Shown: in pieces, positions 1 through 11,650 of the stretch | Layout: each line of letters begins with the position of its first letter | Position numbering within the stretch: position 1 is the stretch's first letter | Origin: Morinoia aosen | Taxonomy: Eukaryota; Arthropoda; Malacostraca; Amphipoda; Talitridae | Direction of reading: 5' to 3' | DNA length: 64,000 nt | NCBI GenBank assembly: GCA_030386875.1 | Contig: CM059567.1 | Span: forward strand, 51,506,020-51,570,019 | Position numbers and translations under genes: made by a program | Notes under the pieces: generated by a model | The model's database searches: none | What the model saw: the letters and a program-made list of their open reading frames with translations, nothing else | Told to the model about the DNA's origin: nothing

Positions 1-1969
1 GAAAGAGAATCTCGTAACGTAAACATTTACTTTCATCCCCAAAATAAAATTAATGTGACTCTCAGAGCGTGAACATTCACACTCAGCCACTGCAATTGAG
101 TTGTACAAACGAGTCCAAGGAACCCAACCGTTCCTTGTTCTCCCTTAAGAACACCTCGGAAACATTTAGTGGCTGGTAATGAGATCAGCTGGTCGACGGA
201 CGAGGAAGCAGGAGCGTCAAGGCAGGAGCTGTCGGATCACCAGCGTCAGAAATGAAAGACTTGACCACATATCTGCATTCATCTCTAAGATACACCAATA
301 CCTTAAATTCTTACTTGAGTCACGCTGTTTAGCTATATTTGAAGATAGAGAATACGATAGTTAGTTACTACGTAAGCTCAACTGCAAAAAAAATGGGGGT
401 CGGTGTAATTTCAGAAAAACCTCGATAAAATCTGAGGATCTCTAAAGCCGACCTCAGAGGCGATGACCGCAATTTAGGATTTCAGCTAAAGCGCAAATAT
501 TGACCGTGCTGTGGTGAGCTGAGCCCAGCCTTTCGTCGAGACAAACTATAGCAACGAGGCAATTGTTTTTCATCTAAAATCATAATAATTTGCGAACCGA
601 AACTCCAATACAGCAGCATAGTATTTCGGAATGAACAGGAAAAAACAACTCGATTAACAGGGGAGAATTTGGAGAGCAGCAAAAACTGAGAGGGAATTCA
701 GAGGTCTATTTTTGCAGGAAAATAATTACATTAAAGACGCACCGCACGAACTCTGCGACAGCAATGAGGCCAGAACAGCGTCTGAGAACAGCGTCCAAAA
801 CGCGCAACATAGCAGCAAAACAGGACGCAGCAGCAGCCTCTTGCTTCCGGCGCCTCGTGTCAATAGGGGGTGCTTCGCTGGCAAACAATGAATGTGTCTC
901 CGCTACAAGCACCGCAAAAAAAGAAGAAAAAGCTAACGCGAATCTCAGGGGGAAAATTGTAGAGTTAAATGAACTTGAGCAGGAAAGAAATTGGAACGCA
1001 AAAAGATTTTTCTCTCAGCGCGCAACCAGCAGCACGAAGCACAGCTGGAATAGTTGAAGGTCACACATGAATTTTCAGTCTTTCTAACTCTACCTCCTCT
1101 ACTGCTATATTGTCTGCTATTTTTTAACGAACAGTCTCCTCTGAACGACTAAGAGGGCACGACGATGCGCTTGTCGACGTTTCCAGAACAAACCTCTAAT
1201 GACAGAAAGTCGAACATGAGCCTGCGGTTAGTCCGTAACTACCTTCAGTCATGCAGTCGCTATATAAGGTTGTAGACGCGGGCATGTAAGTTCCTAAAGG
1301 ATTTCAATACACCGCTTAACTCATGATAACCACCATAATCAATAAATAATCACCAGGTTTATAACCTAAATAAACGAATAATCTTAACGCTGGGGAATGT
1401 AACTTGAATGATACCTAAGCAAGCAAGTTATTGCAAGCTTATTTGTTATGTTTCCAATGTAGGTAACTATCACTGAAGCAGTAGAGATCAAATTACGATA
1501 TCCTGTTTTAATCTGGAAAGTGCACGGAGAGGTCAAGCTTGTTTCGGTTGTTCAGAAGAGAACCGATTTTAATCTTCATGAAGGCTGTTACTTATTCCCA
1601 CTGTGTTCTCTCTCTCTCTCTTTCGTTAGCAGAACATAAAATAATGATGAATAACACAACGGTGTTGACTAATTCATAACGGCTATCAGACGTTTAAAAA
1701 AGTATGTTTTTTTCAAACAAGCCTGATGCATATCATCGAGCTCACATGGTTTTAAAACGCCTTACAACTAACGTGAAGACACAATGTCGGTTGCTCCTGA
1801 TAGAGCCAGTGCACATTTCCGGCACTTGGGTGGAGTAAAAAGTTATGGCTATGTTCTTCCTTTTTCCCAACGGAGAGATACGCCGGGCTGGCATTGCCTG
1901 GAATCTAACCGGCAACGCTTCACTTAAAGTCGCGCGCTCTCAACAGTTCTGGGCCACGGTGACCTCGTT
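1..1969. other. Unassigned spacer
   Basis: No gene recognised. Only short open frames; a small (CT)n tract lies near 1609-1622. Confidence 0.6.
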
Positions 1970-2355
1970 TAATAATAAAGTCCGATGAAGATCTTCGTAA
2001 AAATCGACGAAAGCTTTTGATGAAATCGGTGACAGCTTTTAATGAATCAGAAGATAATCTTCAATAAAAACGGTGATAGCCCTTGATAAATCATACGATA
2101 ATTTTCAATAAAAGCGGTGATAGCCCTTGATGAGTCAGACGACAATTTTTAACAAAAGAGACGATAATCTCAGATGAAACAGACGGCAACCTTCAATAAA
2201 ACAGACGAAAATTTTGATGAACGGAACGACAATCGTCAGTGAGACTGATGATGACCCCCAACGAAAGGGCGCACAACCTTCAGTAAAACCGATGACAATA
2301 TCTAACGAGAGAGACGACCACCTCAAATGACACCGATGATAATCTTTGCTAACGC
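1970..2355. repeat. Degenerate tandem repeat of about 21 bp
   Basis: About 18 diverged units of the type GACGATAATCTTCAATAAAA, alternating with GGTGATAGCCCTTGATAAAT-like ones, suggesting an old 42-bp dimer. The minus-strand open frame at 2135-2422 is made of this repeat. Confidence 0.75.
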
Positions 2356-2359
2356 GATG

Positions 2360-3288
2360 GTAATTAAGAGGCAGACAGTCTTCCAGAAATGGACCGCCGC
2401 TGCTGGAGCGACAGCCAGACAATATTGGTCAGCCTCATATTTCCCGAGCTCTTAGTCCTGAAAGACGAGAACACAGGCAAAAGAAAAAGCTAATTTGCTA
2501 TAAAAACAAAAGCCACGAGAGGTAAATGAACGTCGCTGCCTAAGCTGGAAAAGTTGCAAGCGGACAAGGCTGTTGACAGAAAGAGGCCGCATCGCGAGTT
2601 ACTATGTACATTATACGAGCGAAGGCTTCAAAATTGCCTCTGGTGAGTGCATGAGCGTAGTGAACTGCTGGCGAGCTTTGCAGGGGAGCTCATTGAACCC
2701 TAAATTTAAGACCTGACTTTGAAGAACTGATTCTGTTGCTCGTGGGAAGAACTCATAAAAATTAGAAGCAGGGAGATAATAAATAACAAACCGAAAACGA
2801 GAAAATGAATATCGTTGTTTGTCTTGTTTTCCCAGTGTATGTCCGTGCAGCCATAACGGCTGTGATTAACATGAAATTGAAATTACATCCGTTTTCTGAT
2901 GAACGCTGCAGCTCTCTTCTGGCATATCCAATTATGTGATGAAGAGGGCTTTTTTGCTGGTCTTGCATACAAACTTTTCACCGTTAGTTCCTTGAAGCGA
3001 GATGATATTGCATGTTACATTCACGAACCTCTTTAGCATTTTTTCATGAGGTAAAATACCAAGGGCACAGCGGCGATGACAGCACTAATGGTGGAGGACG
3101 GAGTGCAAGAAGCGAAGCATGTATAATAGAAACATAACTGGAAACTTAACCAAGCAATTGGAGTGAGGGTACCCAGTGCACACTGAGGATGGTTTTTGAA
3201 GCCAAGATAATGAGATTACTCCAAAGATGATGGATGGCTACATTATACGGTGTTAATATGTTGGGAACAAAGAATAACACGAATGAGT
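2360..3288. other. Unassigned spacer
   Basis: AT-rich, short open frames without family resemblance; nothing further seen. Confidence 0.6.
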
Positions 3289-3792
3289 AGGATCCTTGTT
3301 AAGAGTTATTATAGGATCCTTGTTAAGAGTTATTATAGGATCCTTGTTAAGAGTTATTATAGGATCCTTGTTAAGAGTTATTATAGGATCCTTGTTAAGA
3401 GTTATTATAGGATCCTTGTTAAGAGTTATTATAGGATCCTTGTTAAGAGTTATTATAGGATCCTTGTTAAGAGTTATTATAGGATCCTTGTTAAGAGTTA
3501 TTATAGGATCCTTGTTAAGAGTTATTATAGGATCCTTGTTAAGAGTTATTATAGGATCCTTGTTAAGAGTTATTATAGGATCCTTGTTAAGAGTTATTAT
3601 AGGATCCTTGTTAAGAGTTATTATAGGATCCTTGTTAAGAGTTATTATAGGATCCTTGTTAAGAGTTATTATAGGATCCTTGTTAAGAGTTATTATAGGA
3701 TCCTTGTTAAGAGTTATTATAGGATCCTTGTTAAGAGTTATTATAGGATCCTTGTTAAGAGTTATTATAGGATCCTTGTTAAGAGTTATTAT
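3289..3792. repeat. Perfect 24-bp tandem array, 21 copies
   Basis: The unit begins AGGATCCTTGTTAAG and ends TTATTAT, with a BamHI site in every copy. No differences were seen among the 21 units. Because 24 is a multiple of three and the unit has no stop in three of six frames, the array yields long artificial-looking open frames on both strands (RILVKSYY, LRVIIGSL and DPIITLNK repeats). I do not call these genes. Confidence 0.97.
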
Positions 3793-5100
3793 GGGTAAAA
3801 TGGGTAGGTTGGGTAGAGGTATAAAGCTTGAAGAGAAAAAGCCTGGGAAAAATAGAGTATCAGAAGCAGCGTACATGTACGATGAGTATAAGGACGCACA
3901 GCAGGCGTGTGTGTGCCATAGTATATAGGCTAGGACACCAGAATTAATTTTTCCAATAAAAACTGGTCATAGCACAGGGTATTAAAATAAAGTATTTAAA
4001 ATAAGAAGTAAAATTTTTCCAACATATGACATGCTTAACCATAAGTTGGAAGTTTGAAGAGCCCAGAAAAAACTTACGTAATTCGGCATCATACATACCG
4101 GCATCTGTAAAAATCGATTGTGAAATTATACGAGTACCTTGTTAACAGATATATATGCTCTTCGCTCGTGTTCGAATGAACCGCAAAGAATTCGAGCGGC
4201 AGCTAAATAAACGGAGGAAAATGGCAGGTGAATAAACAGGAGAACTAGCGGAGCAGATAAACGCGGGCAGGCCTGGCTGAAGCGAGCGAGGCGGAGAGTG
4301 ATCTCTCTGGGTTAGCGAGCCAGCGGCGCTCGACATCCTGAGGAGCGCCCAGCTCGGGGTTAACTCGAGCCTGACTCGAGGATTTATGGTCCAGGGCTTA
4401 CGGGAGGGAATAAACATGAGGAAACATCTTTATGAACCACTTCATTGCTACAATCGGGGCTTAGAAATGTTTGTTTTGCAGTTTCTTAATTTTAGGGAAG
4501 GGAGTGAGAGAGTCAAGTACTGGCTCAATTTGGGTAGAAGAGTTCCTCCTCTAACCTTCGCTACTCGTCTTTTTTGTTTACTATCACGGCATTATCAAAA
4601 AGAGAGTTGTTACTTTGTTTCCCCTCGGAAAAAATTAGAATGCTTCAAGGTTTGATCATAGAAATAGTCTTCAAAAACCTAGGACTCTGAAGTTAACAAT
4701 TTAACAATTGTAATTGTTAAGATTTGCGGAAAGCAGGAAAACCCAGCAACTCAGCAGTAGAGTGCAGGGTCGTACCGAAAAAAATATCTTTAAATCGCTA
4801 CAAAACTTTGACTTTGCTCACTGAAGTGAAAAAGGAGAGTAAGAAGAGTAATTTTCAAAAGTTACAACAAATTACTTACTCATTTATGGAAGATAATTTA
4901 ATTTATATTACACAGCGACTAAATGGAAAAGAAGGAGCAAGAAAGATACAAAATGTATAAAGGAAAAACGACAAACGATCAGGCAAAGACTTCAAAAAGT
5001 CAAAGAATGAATTAAGTGTTCAATACGAACGTTATGTGCTGGAAAAGGATATTAAGAACAAGGTTAGTGTATGCAGACGACTTATGCAAAACATGCATTC
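3793..5100. other. Unassigned spacer
   Basis: Nothing recognised apart from a GC-rich block at about 4240-4380 with frames open on both strands. Confidence 0.6.
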
Positions 5101-5339
5101 AACAAGCTCAACATTTAATTTCATATTTACTGTGAATGAGTGTAAACACGAATGAAAGTTGCGTGAATGTAATTATGTGTTGAATAAAACATCAAAGTGT
5201 AAATAGAGAGCTCTCTCAATTCTCAATGATGCTCTAAGGACGAATACTGATCTCAAGCTCAACGTCTAATTTCATATTTATAGTGAATGAGTGTAAGTAT
5301 GAATAAGAGTTGTGTGAGTGTAACTATACGATGAATAAA
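5101..5339. repeat. Direct repeat, two copies of about 87 bp
   Basis: Copies at about 5101-5187 and 5252-5339, both starting CAAGCTCAAC and containing TTAATTTCATATTTA or its CTAATTTC variant, GTGAATGAGTGTAA and ending GAATAAA. They are about 80% identical and separated by 64 bp. Confidence 0.8.
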
Positions 5340-5384
5340 TCCTCATTCAGTAGAAGAGGAGTTCTCACTATTTCTGTTTCTGCC

Positions 5385-5572
5385 TTTCACTCTCTCCTTC
5401 TGTCTCCCCCAGAGCACTCATTCTTTCCTCTCCTTCTCTCTCCCCCAGAGCTCGCTCTCTCTTCTCTCCCCCAGAGCATTCATTCTTTCCTCTCCTTCTC
5501 TTTCTCCTAGAGCCTTCATTCTCTCTCTCTCTCTCTCTCCCTCTCTCCTCCTTCTCTCTCCGCCAGAGCAGC
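5385..5572. repeat. CT-rich minisatellite
   Basis: Pyrimidine-rich tract on the plus strand with units of about 40 bp containing CTCTCCCCCAGAGCA and TCATTCTTTCCTCTCC, grading into (CT)n at 5521-5540. Produces a minus-strand Arg/Glu-rich open frame that is not a gene. Confidence 0.85.
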
Positions 5573-5585
5573 GGGCGGCGCGCGA

Positions 5586-5807
5586 GCCATGGCACGGCGC
5601 TACGTCGGCGCTGCTCAGAAGAGAGGCGAGCTTCGGCTATCGATCTCTCGAGAGAGGCTGGCTGTACTGGCTCTGGAGCAACTTTACGGCTCTGCAATCT
5701 TAACAAACTATTTGCAGACCCGTGAATACCCTGGTAAGCCTCAAGCTTATCAGTCAATGCTACGATACGATAAGGGTTCAGCATTTGGGTATAGAAGCTC
5801 TTTCTGA
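5586..5807 (+). other. Short open frame with good start context, doubtful exon
   Basis: The ATG at 5589 (GAGCCATGG) begins MARRYVGAAQKRGELRLSIS in a CpG-rich stretch. A donor-like CCTG|GTAAGC occurs at about 5733. It could be a first exon or a promoter-proximal region, but no protein family is recognised and the start immediately follows a CT-rich tract. Confidence 0.2.
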
Positions 5808-7321
5808 GTAACCCACACAGTGTCTAGGACACAGTTGCTTTCTTCATTCGTCTTCAACTATACGTGGGATCGTTGGTGTGAAACAAGGCTATATTTATAC
5901 TAACTCAGTTGTCAGTATTTATGAAAACCCTGAAGCGAGGGTGAACACAGATAATGAGCCCAGAAGTACGTCAATTGTCTCTCTTCATGAATGTGCAATC
6001 GCTCTCTGAATAAATTTTGTAGCATTTGAGGCAAGGTTGAAAGATTTCCAAATCTCGAAAAATTCACTAATACCTGACAAGTGAATCAGCACCTCATTTT
6101 AATCATTAAGACAACTTATTGTTAGTCTCAAGAGATTTGAAATGTTTTACGTTACTCTCTTTCAGAGCACACCCTCGCTCTCCTTGGGCAGTTGCTCTCT
6201 GCGGTGGTGTAGCGCTCTCTCTCGCTCTCAAGCCTCACGAGTGACAGGAGGGCCCAGACGACACTGAACTCTGGAAACAAACGTTGCTGTTGCTATTCTT
6301 AGTGCCATGCACTTAGCGCTCGCATGGCCATCACAGATTGCGTAATGGCGGCCGCACGAACTCACGCATTCATACGTAAAGACACCCCGGCACGTACGCT
6401 GGAGCCTCGCAAACTTACGATGACGCAGGGAACCACGAGATACGGCTGGCATGATGCCCCATCACGAAAACAAACCATTGCGGATATCAGCAAGAAAATT
6501 TGAAACTCTGTAGCCAGATTTTCTTATTTCGAAAGGAACCGATGGCCCATGTTTAGGGCCAACCTCGCATTAGAGCGTAAAGATTAAAAAAATTTGGACG
6601 TGAAGATAATGCAACAAGTCGTCGCGAGCATTGATTTTGCATGAGAGGTATGACATCAACAAGAGGGAGATTGTTCGGGTCACCAGGCTCTAGCGAGGCA
6701 ACGGTAGCCTCATGTGAGAGGCTTCCGTGCGCGAGAATCGATAGGGTAGGGGGGAGGATTTGGTGAGCGGAGGAAGAAGTTCTTTGCAATGAGAAGCCTG
6801 GCTGAGGGTAGACAGCGCCTACGCTCGCGTCACGGCTCAGCGTACTCCGCTGCTACGTGCATCTCGGGAGCGCGTTGTTGCAGATCGCAGAAATCCTAGC
6901 CTCAAATAATTTTCAACTAATTCTAGCGCGTGAATGGCAACGATCATTTGTTATCGAGCGTATAGATTATTTTTACCTCCTATAATTCTGTTCCTTCGCT
7001 TCGTCTGTCTATTTTTCTCTTTTTAAACTTCACTGTGCTACAAGTTATTGTAAATGTACACTTACCTTCACGGAATTGCTTTCCAGCCTCCACATAGCAA
7101 TTACTTCCGCGAAGTTTCTCCCCGTGGCACAGCAGCACAACCTGCCTTTGTTATAACCTTAGTTGAGTAGATGTAAGCCTTCAAAGAAACCTTCACTCTG
7201 AATTAAAAAAATGTTTGTGCTTTAGTAAATTCTGTGGTCCCAATTTAACGTTAAAATTTTCATACTCAAGGATATTTCGTTGGGCTTCTATTGCATGTTA
7301 AAAATCTTCGAATTCTATAAT
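5808..7321. other. Unassigned spacer
   Basis: No gene seen. A GC-richer patch at 6230-6460 and 6550-6880 has open frames of 60-80 codons on the minus strand with no known motif. Confidence 0.6.
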
Positions 7322-8276
7322 ACTTTTTTCATGAAGGTATTATAATGATTCTTTCTCTCATGAAGGTATTATAATGATACTTTCTGTCATGAAGGTATTT
7401 TAATGATACTTTCTGTCATGAAGGAATTTTAATGATACTTTCTGTCATGAAGGTATTTTAATGATACTTTCTGTCATGAAGGTATTATAATGATACTTGC
7501 TGTCATGAAGGTATTTTAATGATACTTTCTGTCATGAAGGTATTATAATGATACTTTTTGTCATGAAGGTATCTTAATGATACTTTCTGTCATGAAGGTA
7601 TTTTAATGATACTTTCTGTCATGAAGGTATTATAATGATACTTGCTGTCATGAAGGTATTTTAGTGATACTTTCTGTCATGAAGGTATTATAATGATACT
7701 TTCTGTCATGAAGGTATTTTAATGATACTTTCTGTCATGAAGGTATTTTAATGATACTTTCTGTTATGAAGGTATTATAATGATACTTGCTGTCATGAAG
7801 GTATTTTAATGATACTTTCTGTCATGAAGGTATTATAATGATACTTTCTGTCATGAAGGTATTTTAATGATACTTTCTGTCATGAAGGTATTATAATGAT
7901 ACTTGCTGTCATGAAGGTATTTTAATGATACTTTCTGTCATGAAGGTATTATAATGATACTTGCTGTCATGAAGGTATTTTAATGATACTTTCTGTCATG
8001 AAGGTATTATAATGATACTTGCTGTCATGAAGGTATTTTAATGATACTTTCTGTCATGAAGGTATTATAATGATACTTTCTGTCATGAAGGTATTTTAAT
8101 GATACTTCCTGTCATGAAGGAATTATAATGATACTTTTTTATGAAGATATTATAATGATACTTTCCGGCATACAGGTATTATAATGATACTTGCTGTCAT
8201 GAAGGTATTTTAATGATACTTTCTGTCATGAAGGTATTTTAATGACACTTTCTGTCATGAAGGTATTTTAATGATA
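7322..8276. repeat. 29-bp minisatellite, left part, about 33 copies
   Basis: Units of the form TCATGAAGGTATTTTAATGA followed by TACTTTCTG. Two variants, TATTTTAATG and TATTATAATG (the latter often followed by ACTTGCTG), alternate in stretches and suggest a 58-bp higher-order unit. Interrupted at 8277 by the mag-like LTR element. Confidence 0.95.
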
Positions 8277-8657
8277 TGTTGTATATTAAAATATGCATCG
8301 TATAATGTGATACTGGTTTTATGAGTACGAGTTCCGGAGCGGAGGTTTGCGCGTCTTGCCGGATGCCATATCGCGTTCAGGTCAGATGTCGTTATGTGAC
8401 CTCCGCCGGAAGCTGTGCCTTCGGGGCGCATCGCATTGGTATGCACCGGAAGAGCATTGTTTAACTTCCGAGCGCTATAGCTTATAAGCAGAGTCAGTGT
8501 ATGGATGATTCAGTACAAGAATAGGAACCTAGCTAAGAGTTTCCTTTTCCTACTCCTGAAGCTAACGCTTCAGTTACGGTAGTTACAGCTACCGATACTG
8601 TAGTTTGCAGCTACAATTACTAATCCTAATTTCGTGATGAAAAACCACGATATAACA
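8277..8657 (+). repeat. 5' LTR of the mag-like element
   Basis: 381 bp, TG...CA bounded, essentially identical to 10002-10382. Contains a CpG-rich core around 8330-8460. The preceding bases are the minisatellite unit ending TGATA. Confidence 0.93.
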
Positions 8658-8721
8658 AATGGCGACGAAGATTTCGAATCTCCAAAGTAAATTTGAAGGT
8701 TACAAGTGCTCCGAAATTGAG

Positions 8722-9466
8722 ATGGCGCATTCTACAGTTGGCTGTACTCCATTCGACGGTGAAGTGGAAACAGTGAGTAATAATCTACAGCGAAGAATTT
8801 AACCTACGTTACTCACTGATGCTACATATGAGGAACTTGAAGGAAAGTTAAACAACAATTTAAAATCAAGAAATTCACTGTTGGCGCATCTGTTACATTT
8901 CTAAACAGAGAGCAAAGTGTTAATGAATCCACACAAAGTTATGCTAAAACGTTAAATGACTTAGCATCTTCGTGCAACTACGAAAATTGCGGTCGCGATC
9001 GTCTCTTGAGAGATGCTCTTGTGGCTGGTCTACATTCAGCGCAAATTCTCAGCGCGGTTCTACAGAAATGTGACAGCAAGTCCTTCAACGAATGCGTTGA
9101 ACATGCAAAACTCATTGAACAGTAAAGCTTCGACGCTCCAGATATTATTCGTGAGGATTCACCTTCATCGTTTTTCCCTACAGAAAAACTACAGCCGAAT
9201 TACATATGTATTCGCTGCGGAACTAGGCAGAAGCACCTTACAAAGAATTGCTATGCCCTAAAATTAAATTAATAAAATGCAAAAAATGTGGAAAAAAGGC
9301 CACATTTCTAAAGTTTGCAATTTACGACTGCAGCACGACCTCCTCCTGTTAAGCCTACACGAAGGGGACCTACACGAGAAGAATTTGACGCAGCTCGCAC
9401 TTACACAACGCAGCTGGAAAGGAGCGGTTCTCAGTGCAACGTCGGAAGAGAAGATGTGTCAATGAA
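8722..9466 (+). pseudogene. Broken gag of the mag-like element
   Basis: Translated pieces in shifting frames resemble mag-clade Gag: a TPFDGEVET start, LTDATYEELEGKL, then ESTQSYAKTLNDLASSCNYE, RLLRDALVAGLHSAQILSAV and ECVEHAKLIEQ followed by a stop. A first zinc knuckle reads CIRCGTRQKHLTKNC (C-x2-C-x4 to 5-H type). A second, around 9280-9320, is split by a frame change inside an A-run: CKKCGKK in one frame, GHISKVC in another. Several stops and frameshifts mean it makes no full Gag. Confidence 0.7.
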
Positions 9467-9779
9467 GAGTTCAAGTAAGCCTCTACAGCGGAAGAACGAA
9501 GTTATTCTACAAAAGCCTAGGAACGATACTTGTGACGGTAACTATTTTCATAATTTCTCTGATGTACAAACTAATTACGCGTTATTTCAGTCACATTGTA
9601 TTCCTCAAAGTGTCACAAAACTTACTCCTCTGTTGCGCTGAACAATCGTAAAATTGTTACTTCCAGAGATAGAGTTCATCCTAAATATTCTTTGTCCAGA
9701 GCTAAGCCTATGTTTGTAACTCAATTCTCTGATGATCTGTTTAATGATTCTTACTTGTCATCTGATTCAGTCTAACGTT

Positions 9780-9960
9780 AAAGATACCGTTCATCTAGAT
9801 GTGTTGCATGATGCAGTTCCTGTATTTTTAAAGCACGCCGTGTTCTAGTAAGACTAAAAGACTCCTGCTTTGACACCGGTCAGCAGTTTACCTGTACAAA
9901 ATGTACCTTGTAAATCAGTTAAAATAACTAAACCTGTAATGCGAATAGGTTGCTAAGTTT
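9780..9960 (+). pseudogene. Fused remnants of pol ends in the mag-like element
   Basis: DAVPVFLKHAVF around 9805-9850 resembles the segment just upstream of the reverse transcriptase palm in mag-type pol (usually ...PxFxKARxVP). KITKPVMRIG around 9920-9950 resembles the extreme C-terminal tail of integrase. The several kilobases normally between them are missing, which indicates an internal deletion. Confidence 0.45.
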
Positions 9961-10001
9961 TCCTTCCGTGTGTCATATATTCATCTAAAAGGGAGGGAAA
10001 T

Positions 10002-10382
10002 TGTTGTATATTAAAATGTGCATCGTATAATGTGATACTGGTTTTATGAGTACGAGTTCCGGAGCGGAGGTTTGCGCGTCTTGCCGGATGCCATATCGCG
10101 TTCAGGTCAGATGTCGTTATGTGACCTCCGCCGGAAGCTGTGCCTTCGGGGCGCATCGCATTGGTATGCACCGGAAGAGCATTGTTTAACTTCCGAGCGC
10201 TATAGCTTATAAGCAGAGTCAGTGTATGGATGATTCAGTACAAGAATAGGAACCTAGCTAAGAGTTTCCTTTTCCTACTCCTGAAGCTAACGCTTCAGTT
10301 ACGGTAGTTACAGCTACCGATACTGTAGTTTGCAGCTACAATTACTAATCCTAATTTCGTGATGAAAAACCACGATATAACA
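10002..10382 (+). repeat. 3' LTR of the mag-like element
   Basis: 381 bp copy of 8277-8657, preceded by a good polypurine tract and followed directly by TGATA and the resumed minisatellite. Confidence 0.93.
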
Positions 10383-10496
10383 TGATACTTCCTGTCATGA
10401 AGGAATTATAATGATACTTTGTTATGAAGATATTATAATGATACTTTCCGGCATAAAGGTATTATAATGATTCTTTCTGTCATGAAGGTAATTTCA
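10383..10496. repeat. 29-bp minisatellite, right part after the LTR element
   Basis: About four units resume exactly at the target duplication TGATA. Their order of variants (TTCCTGTCATGAAGGAATTA, then a TTATGAAGATATT unit, then a TTTCCGGCAT unit) repeats the order seen at about 8105-8180, so this edge is a copy of an internal segment. Confidence 0.93.
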
Positions 10497-11424
10497 CTTT
10501 TCCAATACAGATGCAGGATCATTTATATCTCGCATGCTAGACTAGGCAGGTCCACATCACACACCCTGCAGCGTACAAGGTCTCCTCTAAGTCACAATTG
10601 TGTTCTAAGTCACAATCTCCTCTAAGAAATACACAATTTTTTATAATTCATAGTTCGAACATCTCATGGTGGCCGCGTGATGTGATACATGTATCACATA
10701 ATGGTTGCACACTTTGGGGCCTATAAACCATATTTGGGGCTTATTTGTTAAAAGGAATTAGATCTAGAGGAAAGAACACTTTTTGTTAGAATTTCAACGA
10801 ATTTGTCCTTCATCATCCAAATTTTCAACCATTTGCAGCCTGAACAGACAACATGATACTCTTTCAACATGAAACAGCCTAAATGTGTGTTCTGTTACAT
10901 TTTTAATTTGTTAAATTGTGGAATTTTTTCTCATTGCATTGTTGAACTTTCGTTGAATTCGGACCCTCATATGCTGCTTCAATTTAGTTGTCGAGGGGCA
11001 GTTCCTTCCCCGTGTTGATGTAGGTGACACCCATGTCAGCGCGCGCTTTATGACGGTGGTAGTAATAGCGATTATATGTAAGCATCATTTGAATGACAGA
11101 GTGTCAAAAAATATTAAAATTTTAAACTGTAGTGTAACTCCATTGTACCACTATGCGACACATGTTTTCCGACAGTTTTAGTTGACAGAATTGTTTAAGA
11201 GCTCTCGTTAACCCAGTTTCAGATAAATTTCAATAACCTGTGTAACTCGTATCCCAATAGATCTTGGTGACCTGAGCTGCCCAAATGGAAGTTGAGGGCA
11301 CATCGCGAGCGGCAGGGCGAGTTACTTAGTTAGTATTCCGGGTACTTGTCCTGAGGACCTGAGGACCTGAGGACGCGTTGCGTGACTCGGGTCTGCAGTG
11401 AGTTGGGCTCGCGTGTGTGAAGTA
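10497..11424. other. Unassigned spacer
   Basis: Nothing recognised. A palindrome TGATACATGTATCA at about 10681-10694 is noted. Confidence 0.6.
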
Positions 11425-11650
11425 CATCTGCAACTCGGAACCTCGTGCAACTCGCGGGGGCTTGGGCCGTCCTGGGCAACTCCCGGCAACTCAGAGCGTC
11501 GTGTAACTCCCGGCAACTCAGAGCGTCGTGCAACTCGCGGGGCTTGGGTCGTCCAGGGCAACTCCCGGCAACTCAGAGCGTCGTGTAACTCCAGGCAACT
11601 CAGAGCGTCGTACCACTCACGGCAACTCAGAGCGCCGTCCAGAATAACTC
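11425..11650. repeat. GC-rich 26-27 bp imperfect tandem repeat
   Basis: Units built from CCCGGCAACTCAGAGCGTCG and GTGCAACTCGCGGGGGCTTGG. Several frames are open on both strands over the repeat; no known protein is recognisable. Confidence 0.8.

Larger units (their letters stand above)
8277..10382 (+). mobile_element. Non-autonomous mag-like Ty3/gypsy LTR element inserted in a minisatellite
   Basis: 2106 bp with 381-bp LTRs at 8277-8657 and 10002-10382, TG...CA ends (TGTTGTATAT...GATATAACA). One difference between the LTRs was seen (ATATGCATCG against ATGTGCATCG). A perfect 5-bp target duplication TGATA flanks it (8272-8276, 10383-10387). A primer site starting TGGCGACGAAGAT (from 8660) resembles the tRNA-Ser type used by mag-clade elements. 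A purine tract AAAAGGGAGGGAAA (9987-10000) precedes the 3' LTR. The interior is only 1.3 kb, with broken gag pieces and the two ends of pol, so it could only move using proteins from another copy. Confidence 0.93.

Noticed and set aside
3250..3928. Three open frames of 180-210 codons over the 24-bp array
   Set aside because: Explained by a period divisible by three with no stop; no evidence of expression.
7322..8276. CRISPR-like array of regularly spaced repeats
   Set aside because: Contiguous minisatellite without unique spacers, in a eukaryotic context.
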